In this document: one piece after another, positions 58,137 through 64,000 of the stretch
Layout of the letters: each line of letters opens with the position of its first letter
How positions within the stretch are numbered: position 1 is the first letter of the stretch
From: Microbacterium sp. SD291
Lineage (GTDB): Bacteria; Actinomycetota; Actinomycetes; Actinomycetales; Microbacteriaceae
DNA: 64,000 nucleotides
Assembly (NCBI RefSeq): GCF_017355365.1
Contig: NZ_JADIJR010000005.1
Span: 62,001 to 126,000, forward strand
Direction: 5' to 3'
Notes under the pieces: generated by a model
Told to the model about the DNA's origin: nothing
What the model saw: only the letters and a program-made list of their open reading frames with translations
The model's database searches: none
Program-made: the position numbers and the translations under genes

Positions 58137-59747
58137 ATGCCTGCACGCCGAGCGCGTCGTCTTCTTCCCGCAGCCTCTCTCGTCGCGGTCGCCGCGCTGG
58201 CGCTCAGCGCCTGCGCGACCCCGGCATCCGAGTCCGGTGGCGGGGAGGTCGTCTGGTCGATCGAGGGCGCCAACCTCTCGGCCGGTCACATGGACCCGCA
58301 GGTCAGCCAGCTCGACGTCTCCGGCATGGTGCAGCGCGCCGTGCTCGACTCGCTGGTGTTCCAGGAGGACGACGGCAGCTTCTCGCCGTGGCTCGCCACC
58401 GAATGGGAGATCTCCGACGACAGCACGGAGTACACCTTCACCCTGCGCGACGACGTGACGTTCACCGACGGCGAGAAGTTCGACGCTGCGGCGGTCAAGG
58501 CGAACTTCGATCGCGTCGTGGATCCTGCGACCGAGTCGGCGCAGGCCGCGAGCATGCTCGGCGCCGACTTCTACGAGGGCACCGAGGTCGTCGACGAGTT
58601 CACCGTCACGGTGACCTTCACCCAGCCGTACGCGCCGTTCCTGCAGGCCGCCAGCACACCGCAGCTCGGCTTCTACTCGCCGAAGGTGCTCGAGGAGTCC
58701 GGCGACGAGCTCAAGGCGGGCGGACCGGGTGTCACGGTCGGCACCGGACCGTTCGAGCTCACCGAGTACACGCCGGATCAGGAGATCGTGTACACCCGCA
58801 ACGACGACTATGCCTGGGGCCCGAACGGCGCCGAGGCTCCGAAGTTCGAGACGCTGCGCGTCGAGATCCAGCCGGAGGCCTCGGTGCGCGCCGGCGTCGT
58901 CGAGAGCGGTGAGGCCGACCTCGCGAGCAACATGCCGCCGAACCTGGCGGGCGACCTCGGCGACGGCATCACCGTCGACTCTGTCGAGTACCCGGGCCTG
59001 CCGTACTCGCTGTACCTGAACGAGAAGCACGGCGTCTTCGCAGACGAGAAGGTGCGTCAGGCGTTCGCGCGGGGTATCGACGTCGACGCCGCCGTCGAGG
59101 AGATCTTCTTCGGCCAGTTCCCGCGGGCGTGGAGCATCCTCGGCTCGACCACCCCCGGCTACGACGCCGGGCTCGAGGGCAGCCGGCCGTTCGACCAGGA
59201 CGCGGCGAACGCGCTCCTGGACGAGGCGGGCTGGACCGAGCGCGACGCCGACGGCATCCGCATGAAGGACGGCCAGCGGCTCTCCGCGCGCTGGATCGCC
59301 TGGACCCCCGTGCCCGACGATCGTGCGGCCCTCGCCAACGCCATCCAGTCCGACCTCAAGGGGATCGGCTTCGAGGTCGTGCGCGAGGTGCTCGAGCCCG
59401 GTGCCTACAACGAGCAGTACGGGCCCAAGACGTTCGACCTCACCGACTGGGGCTTCTCCGGCGTCGACGCCGACTTCCTGCGCAACCACCTGCACACCGA
59501 GGGCTTCCAGAACGCCTCGCAGGTGACCGACCCCGAGATCGACGCGCTGCTCGAGACGGCCGTCGCCTCCAGCGACCAGCAGGAGCGCAACGACATCTAC
59601 ACCGAGCTGCAGGAGTGGAACGCCGACTACACGGCTATCGTGCCGCTGTACAGCCCGTCGGCGATCACCGCGGTCGGCGAGCGCGTGCAGGGTCTCGACT
59701 ACGACCTCTACGGCCGGCCGCTGTTCTACGATGTGAGCGTCGGCTGA
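58137..59747 (+). CDS. Peptide ABC transporter substrate-binding lipoprotein
   Basis: Extracellular solute-binding protein (family 5), 536 residues. The lipoprotein signal ends in the lipobox ALALSAC after a basic start and hydrophobic core. SBP5 features are visible: SQLDVSGMVQRAVLDSLVF, GTGPFELTEYTPDQEIVY, VRQAFARGIDVDAAVEEIFF and DWGFSGVDADFLRNHLH. Peptides, dipeptides or other oligo-substrates are possible; specificity cannot be read. First gene of a four-gene importer operon. Confidence 0.92.
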   Translation: MPARRARRLLPAASLVAVAALALSACATPASESGGGEVVWSIEGANLSAGHMDPQVSQLDVSGMVQRAVLDSLVFQEDDGSFSPWLATEWEISDDSTEYTFTLRDDVTFTDGEKFDAAAVKANFDRVVDPATESAQAASMLGADFYEGTEVVDEFTVTVTFTQPYAPFLQAASTPQLGFYSPKVLEESGDELKAGGPGVTVGTGPFELTEYTPDQEIVYTRNDDYAWGPNGAEAPKFETLRVEIQPEASVRAGVVESGEADLASNMPPNLAGDLGDGITVDSVEYPGLPYSLYLNEKHGVFADEKVRQAFARGIDVDAAVEEIFFGQFPRAWSILGSTTPGYDAGLEGSRPFDQDAANALLDEAGWTERDADGIRMKDGQRLSARWIAWTPVPDDRAALANAIQSDLKGIGFEVVREVLEPGAYNEQYGPKTFDLTDWGFSGVDADFLRNHLHTEGFQNASQVTDPEIDALLETAVASSDQQERNDIYTELQEWNADYTAIVPLYSPSAITAVGERVQGLDYDLYGRPLFYDVSVG

Positions 59748-59775
59748 TCCCAGTCGCTGAGCGGAGGCCGGTGCT

Positions 59776-60720
59776 GTGAAGGCTGCGCTCATCCGGATCG
59801 CCGGCCTCGCAGCATCCGTCGTCGTCGTGCTCTGGGGCGCGGCCACCCTGGTCTTCCTCGCGTTCCGGGTGATCCCGGGCGACCCGGTGTCGGTGATGCT
59901 CGGGCCGCAGGCCCAGGTCAGTGAAGAGGTCAAGGACGGCATCCGCGCCGAGCTCGGCCTCGACAGGCCGCCGCTCGAGCAGTACCTGACCTTCATCGGG
60001 CAGCTCGCCAGGGGCGACCTCGGCGAGTCGTATCAGCTGCGGATGCCCGTCACCGACGTGATCGGGCGGCAGCTGGGTGCGACCCTGCAGCTCTCGGTCC
60101 TCGCGCTGGTCATCGCGGTGATTCTCGCGCTCGCGGTGTCGCTGTTCGTCCGCGGTCAAGCCGGGCGAGCGGTCGCCGCGGGCATCGAGCTCATCGTGCT
60201 GTCGTCGCCGGTGTTCTGGATCGGGCTCCTCCTGCTCAGCGTGTTCGCCTTCGGGCTCGGGTGGTTCCCGATCTCGGGGGCGAGGAATCCGGCGACCATC
60301 GTGCTGCCCGCGATCACGCTGGCTCTTCCCGTGGCGGCGCTGCTCAGCCAGGTTCTGCGCGACGGGCTCGTGCAGGCCGAGCGGATGCCGTTCGCCGAGA
60401 CCGTGCGCGCCCGCGGCGCGGGGCCGACCTGGTTCACGGTGCGGCACGGCCTGCGACACGGCGCATCAGGGGCCCTCACACTCGCCGCCTACCTCACTGG
60501 GTCGGTCCTCGGCGGCGCGGTCCTCGTCGAGACGGTGTTCGCGCGGCCGGGGCTGGGGCGAGTGACGCTCACCGCGATCAGCGACCGCGATCTGCCCGTG
60601 ATCACCGGGATCATCCTGCTCAGTGCCGTCGTCTTCGTCGCGGTGAACCTGATCGTGGAGGTGCTGCATCCGCTCATCGACCCTCGTCTCGCGGTCCGCG
60701 CAGCCGGGAGCCACCGATGA
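59776..60720 (+). CDS. Peptide ABC transporter permease (DppB type)
   Basis: Inner-membrane permease of 314 residues with about six hydrophobic segments. DppB/OppB-type landmarks are VIPGDPVSVMLGPQAQVSEE near the N-terminus and the EAA loop around RARGAGPTWFTVRHGLRHG. The GTG at 59776 follows GGAGG upstream. The next permease overlaps by four bases (ATGA). Confidence 0.93.
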   Translation: MKAALIRIAGLAASVVVVLWGAATLVFLAFRVIPGDPVSVMLGPQAQVSEEVKDGIRAELGLDRPPLEQYLTFIGQLARGDLGESYQLRMPVTDVIGRQLGATLQLSVLALVIAVILALAVSLFVRGQAGRAVAAGIELIVLSSPVFWIGLLLLSVFAFGLGWFPISGARNPATIVLPAITLALPVAALLSQVLRDGLVQAERMPFAETVRARGAGPTWFTVRHGLRHGASGALTLAAYLTGSVLGGAVLVETVFARPGLGRVTLTAISDRDLPVITGIILLSAVVFVAVNLIVEVLHPLIDPRLAVRAAGSHR

Positions 60721-61520
60721 GGCGCGCTCTGCTCTGGATCGCGGTCGCGGCGCTGCTCGTGATCGGGTTCGCGGCGCTGCTGCCCGGCGTCCTCGCGACC
60801 CACGATCCGCTGCAGACGGACGTGCGCTCCGCGCTGCTCCCGCCGAGCGCGGAGCACCTGTTCGGCACCGATCAGAGCGGGCGGGACGTGTACTCGCGCG
60901 TCGTGTTCGGAGCGGGGCGCTCGCTGGGCATCGGCCTGCTCGCCACCGGGATCGCGCTGCTCGCGGGACTCCTGATCGGATCGCTCGCCGGCGTCGCGCC
61001 ACGGGCCGTGGACGTCTCCCTGATGCGCGTCAACGACGTCCTGATGGCGTTCCCGGAGTTCCTCGTGGCGCTCGTCGTCGTCGCCGTCCTCGGCCCGGGC
61101 CCCGTCAACATCGCGATCGCCGTGACGATCGCGGCGGTCCCGGTCTACATCCGGCTGGCGAGGGTGCAGACACGGACGCTGCGGGTCGCAGAGCACGTCG
61201 AGGCGGCCCGCATCCTCGGCGTGCCGCGGCTGCGCGCCTTCCGCCGGCATGTCGCGCCAGGGGTGCTCGGCGCGCTCAGTGTGCTGGCGACGATCGGCAT
61301 CGGCTCCAGCATCCTCGCCGCCGCCGGCCTCAGCTTCCTCGGGCTCGGGCCGTCCGAGCCGACCCCCGAATGGGGGCTCATGCTCGCCGGCGGGCGCAAT
61401 GTGCTCGGCCGCGCATGGTGGATCTCGGTGTTCCCCGGCATCGCCATCACCGTCACGGTGATCGCCGCGACCGTGGTCGGACGGATGCTGCGTGCCGGCG
61501 CAGACGGGGGACGATCATGA
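60717..61520 (+). CDS. Peptide ABC transporter permease (DppC type)
   Basis: Second permease, 267 residues. Typical DppC start: an N-terminal helix then EHLFGTDQSGRDVYSRVVFG. EAA loop AARILGVPRLRAFRRHVAPG and the GLGPSEPTPEWGLMLAGGR segment follow. It forms the heterodimeric channel with the preceding gene. The ATPase gene overlaps its stop (ATGA). Confidence 0.93.
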   Translation: MRRALLWIAVAALLVIGFAALLPGVLATHDPLQTDVRSALLPPSAEHLFGTDQSGRDVYSRVVFGAGRSLGIGLLATGIALLAGLLIGSLAGVAPRAVDVSLMRVNDVLMAFPEFLVALVVVAVLGPGPVNIAIAVTIAAVPVYIRLARVQTRTLRVAEHVEAARILGVPRLRAFRRHVAPGVLGALSVLATIGIGSSILAAAGLSFLGLGPSEPTPEWGLMLAGGRNVLGRAWWISVFPGIAITVTVIAATVVGRMLRAGADGGRS

Positions 61521-63022
61521 CCGCCCTGGAGATGGAGGGCCTGCGGATTCGCTTCGGCGGCCGGCAGGTCGTCGACGGCGTCTCCCTCGCGGTCGACCGC
61601 GGAGAGGTCGTGGCGATCGTCGGCGAGTCCGGTGCCGGGAAATCACTCACGGCGCGGGCGCTGCTGGGCCTCACGCCGGCGGACGCGGTGGTCGAGGTCG
61701 GGCGCCTCTCGATCGACGGGACGGATGCCGCGGCAGCGAGCGAGCACCAGTGGAGGACGCTGCGCGGTTCGAGGATCGCCCTGGTCTCGCAGGACGCCCT
61801 GGTGTCGCTCGATCCGCTGCAGCGGATCGGCACGGAGGTCGCCGAGCCGCTGCGGCTGCACAGGGTCGTGAGCGGTCGCACGGCGCTGCAGACGCGCGTG
61901 CGCGAGCTGCTGCAGAGAGTGTGGATGCCGGACGCGGAGCGCAGGGCCCGTCAGCATCCGCACGAGCTCTCCGGAGGACTCCGGCAGCGCGCCCTCATCG
62001 CCTCCGCGCTCGCCGCACAGCCAGGGGTGCTCGTCGCAGACGAGCCGACCACGGCACTCGACGCCACCGTGCAGGCGCGCATCCTCGGCCTGCTGCGCGA
62101 GATCGCCGACGCCGGCACCGCGGTCGTGTTCGTCAGTCACGACTTCGCCGCCGTCCGGCGCCTCGCCGACAGGGTGCTGGTGATGCGGAACGGCTCGGTG
62201 GTCGAGTCGGGAGCCGTCGCCGCGGTGCTCGAGTCGCCGCAGCACGAATACACGCGCCAGCTCATCGCGGCCACGCTGCACCAGCCGAGGGGCGTGCAGC
62301 CGGCGGCATCCGGGGTCGCGCTGGTGGTCGAGGGGCTGACGAAGAGCTTCGCCGGCGTCCCGGCCGTGCGGGACGCCTCGTTCTCGGTGGCGGAGGGCCG
62401 CACCCTCGGGATCGTCGGAGAGTCGGGGTCTGGCAAGACGACCCTCGCGCGGATGATCGTCGGCGTCGAGCGCCCCGACGAGGGCGCGCTCAGGTGGTCG
62501 GCGCCGAGCCGGGTGCAGCTGGTGCATCAGAATCCGCTCGGCGCGTTCGATCCGCGGTGGAGCATCGGCCGATCCCTGCGTGAGGCTCTCGAGGCCGGCG
62601 GGGTACCGCGCGGACGGCGTGCGGAGCAGGCCGCCGCGCTGCTCGCGGAGGTCGGGCTCGAGCCCGAGCTCGCGACGCGCCGACCGCGGTCCCTCTCCGG
62701 CGGGCAGCGTCAGCGCGCGGCCATCGCGCGTGCTCTCGCCGCAGATCCCTCGGTGCTGGTGCTCGACGAGCCCGTGTCCGCACTCGACCCGTCGGTGCGG
62801 GAGCGGGTGCTGCGGCTGCTGCTGCGTCTGCAGCGCTCGCGCGGGCTCACGATGATCTTCGTGTCGCACGACCTCGATGTGGTCGGAGCGGTCGCCGACG
62901 ATGTGCTGGTCATGCAGGACGGGCTCGTGGTGGAGCAGGGTGCGACGGCCGAGGTGTTCGCGGCGCCGCAGCATCCGTTCACCAGGGAGCTCCTCGCGGC
63001 GAACGGTCCGATCCCCGGCTGA
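61517..63022 (+). CDS. Fused dual ATPase of the peptide ABC transporter (DppD-DppF fusion)
   Basis: 501 residues with two complete ABC ATPase domains, driving the importer from the cytoplasm. First domain: Walker A VGESGAGKSLTARALLG, signature ELSGGLRQRALIASAL, Walker B GVLVADEPTTALDA. Second (from about residue 270): Walker A VGESGSGKTTLARMIVG, signature SLSGGQRQRAAIARAL, Walker B VLVLDEPVSALDP. A separate dppD and dppF are usual; a fusion as in GsiA/YejF is also known. The ATG at 61517 overlaps the permease stop. Confidence 0.94.
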   Translation: MTALEMEGLRIRFGGRQVVDGVSLAVDRGEVVAIVGESGAGKSLTARALLGLTPADAVVEVGRLSIDGTDAAAASEHQWRTLRGSRIALVSQDALVSLDPLQRIGTEVAEPLRLHRVVSGRTALQTRVRELLQRVWMPDAERRARQHPHELSGGLRQRALIASALAAQPGVLVADEPTTALDATVQARILGLLREIADAGTAVVFVSHDFAAVRRLADRVLVMRNGSVVESGAVAAVLESPQHEYTRQLIAATLHQPRGVQPAASGVALVVEGLTKSFAGVPAVRDASFSVAEGRTLGIVGESGSGKTTLARMIVGVERPDEGALRWSAPSRVQLVHQNPLGAFDPRWSIGRSLREALEAGGVPRGRRAEQAAALLAEVGLEPELATRRPRSLSGGQRQRAAIARALAADPSVLVLDEPVSALDPSVRERVLRLLLRLQRSRGLTMIFVSHDLDVVGAVADDVLVMQDGLVVEQGATAEVFAAPQHPFTRELLAANGPIPG

Positions 63023-63050
63023 ATCCCGCTGTGCTCTCCTCCGCCGGGCC

Positions 63051-63701
63051 TCAGTCCCTGATCTGGATGCCGAGACCCGCGGCGATCACGGCGGCGAGCT
63101 GCTGGACCTGGAACCCGGTCAGGGTCGTGCCGCGCAGGCTGTTGGCGTCGAGGTAGGACAATGCATCGAGCCCGCGCAGATCGACGTCGACCGCGCGCAT
63201 CCCGCGGGGGTCGACCTCGTCGCTGGTCGAGCCGGTGAACCGGACCCTGGTGAGCTCGGCCTGCGGCATGTCGATCGTGCGGATGCCGCAGCCGGAGATC
63301 TCGACGTCGGTGGCACGGGCGCCGCCGAGGTTCAGGTAGTCGACGCGCAGGTCGCTCAGCCGCAGCTCGTCGATGCGGGCGCCGCTCAGGTCGAGGGTGC
63401 CGATGCGGCCGCCGGTGATGCTGAGGCGGCGGATCCCGGCCCCCCGCATCTTCAGGGAGGCGATGCGGACGCCGGTCATGCCGACGTCGAGGATCGTGGC
63501 GCCGGTCAGGTCGACGCTGTCGGCGTCGGCGCCGACCGTGCACTGCTCGAGCGAGGCGTAGGCGAGGTCGGCCGTGCCGGTGAGGTCGAGGCTCGCGGCG
63601 AGGAGGTCCGCGCTGCGCGCCGGCGTCGCGGGCACCAGATCATCGGGAAGGTCGGGCGCCGAGGCGCGCGGCGCGGCGGGGGAGTCGGTGGTGCGGGCCA
63701 T
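63051..63701 (-). CDS. Pentapeptide-repeat-like protein
   Basis: 216 residues, mostly a right-handed beta-helix-like repeat with every fifth position hydrophobic: ADSVDLTGATILDVGMTGVR, IRRLSITGGRIGTLDLSGAR, IDELRLSDLRVDYLNLGGAR and ATDVEISGCGIRTIDM. A short acidic N-terminal region precedes the repeats. Some pentapeptide proteins mimic DNA and protect gyrase; nothing here shows that function. ATG 63701 lies seven bases after TACGCT (minus, 63714-63709). Convergent with the ABC ATPase gene, stops 28 bases apart. Confidence 0.75.
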   Translation of the reverse strand: MARTTDSPAAPRASAPDLPDDLVPATPARSADLLAASLDLTGTADLAYASLEQCTVGADADSVDLTGATILDVGMTGVRIASLKMRGAGIRRLSITGGRIGTLDLSGARIDELRLSDLRVDYLNLGGARATDVEISGCGIRTIDMPQAELTRVRFTGSTSDEVDPRGMRAVDVDLRGLDALSYLDANSLRGTTLTGFQVQQLAAVIAAGLGIQIRD

Positions 63702-63759
63702 GGGTTCGAGCGTAGGCCGTGCCGGGGACACGCCGGCCGGCTCCCGCGGCCGGCACGGG

Positions 63760-63827
63760 GTCGCAGATTCGCTTCGAGGTCGCAGGGTTCGGCTCAAGTC
63801 CCTGCGACATCACCGCGATTCTGCGAC
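63760..63827. repeat. Nested inverted repeat (GTCGCAG family)
   Basis: Outer arms 63760-63772 and 63815-63827 (12 of 13 paired) enclose inner arms 63779-63787 and 63800-63808 (9 of 9). Each arm has GTCGCAG or its complement. It lies in the 235-base divergent spacer at the right end of the window (63702-63936), which holds no gene I can support. Confidence 0.7.
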
Positions 63828-63936
63828 GCGCGACTCTTTCTGCACCGTCCTCGAGTGCTCTGATCGATCCACAATTCTCGGTCCGCAATACGGTTTCGGG
63901 CGTCCGCTGAGGATCGGGAACAGGCATCATCACGGG

Positions 63937-64000
63937 ATGCTGGAACGAAGGCGAGCACGGATGCTGGCGGCGATGAGCGAAGTGAAGGGCGTTGCTCGCA
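63937..64000 (+). CDS. Start of an unidentified gene (N-terminal fragment)
   Basis: About 21 codons reading MLERRRARMLAAMSEVKGVA before the window ends. The basic leader and KGVA motif resemble starts of actinobacterial AbiEi-like/DUF559-type proteins (winged-helix head before a nuclease-like domain), but this is a guess from very little sequence. CATCAT ends six bases before the ATG. Confidence 0.35.
   Translation, partial: MLERRRARMLAAMSEVKGVAR

Noticed and set aside
58138-59996. A continuous minus-strand reading joined in frame to valS
   Set aside because: It is only an upstream extension of the valS frame across the antisense of the lipoprotein gene. The ribosome-binding site and homology-like start are at 57965.

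Overview
The window is a 64-kb chromosomal segment of a high-GC actinobacterium, almost certainly family Microbacteriaceae and most like Microbacterium. The evidence is the ctaE-qcrCAB order, the actinobacteria-specific genes whiA and rbpA, paired clpP1-clpP2, very high GC with strong G/C third-position bias, and many start codons with a -10 hexamer 6-7 bases upstream (leaderless mRNAs). It is mostly core genome. I see no rRNA, CRISPR array, insertion sequence, phage or plasmid gene. No stretch above 300 bases lacks a gene.

Layout. 1-5150 (minus): end of a rhodanese-like gene, a GNAT acetyltransferase, then the respiratory cluster ctaE-qcrC-qcrA-qcrB closed by a strong terminator. 5.3-12.8 kb: trpD, an HHH+PHP phosphoesterase, a 5'-3' exonuclease, rpsA, coaE, an MFS exporter and a GNAT. 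12.8-16.7 kb: a DUF4126-type membrane protein, uvrB, a TfoX-like protein, and an OhrR-type regulator divergent from a zinc-ribbon protein. 16.7-21.8 kb (minus): a nitrate uptake and assimilation operon (narK, molybdopterin nitrate reductase, FAD electron-transfer subunit) with a GlnR-like operator upstream. 21.9-28.7 kb: uvrA-uvrC-rapZ-whiA. 28.8-33.3 kb: sodA, the glycolytic operon gap-pgk-tpiA, then secG-rbpA. 33.4-34.6 kb (minus): an unrecognised membrane-anchored protein with HEVGH. 34.7-38.5 kb: divergent tRNA-Gly and tRNA-Pro, tig with a lysine/alanine/proline-rich tail, a TPR protein, clpP1-clpP2. 38.5-42.9 kb: a deoxyribonucleoside operon (SorC/DeoR-type regulator, deoC, an aldehyde dehydrogenase and a truncated ALDH-like partner). 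43-48.8 kb: a LysM protein, clpX-NUDIX-membrane protein, epoxide hydrolase, methyltransferase. 48.8-55 kb: M3 peptidase-LysR (minus), divergent from tdh-kbl (threonine to glycine), then an ArsR-type regulator preceded by an unusual 14-bp-periodic operator array. 55.1-58 kb (minus): valS and a small downstream gene. 58.1-63 kb: a complete dipeptide/oligopeptide ABC importer. 63-64 kb: a pentapeptide-repeat-like protein, a nested inverted repeat and the start of another gene.

Functional links. The cytochrome c oxidase subunit and bc1 complex form the terminal respiratory branch. All three excinuclease subunits are present, but the nitrate operon lies between uvrB and uvrA. Trigger factor, ClpP1P2 and ClpX make a protein-quality-control block, split by the deo operon. 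DeoC yields acetaldehyde and glyceraldehyde-3-phosphate; the downstream ALDH would oxidise the acetaldehyde. The peptide importer, M3 peptidase and Tdh-Kbl suggest amino-acid scavenging.

The less expected signals are a TTGCAAAG half-site array that is also a 20-bp-arm inverted repeat, a two-gene layout resembling a split ALDH16, a four-half-site GlnR-like operator, a DtxR/IdeR-like box between ctaE and trpD, an OhrR without an adjacent ohr, and loss of yvcK from the rapZ-whiA cluster. All functional calls come from reading sequence only; no database search was run.
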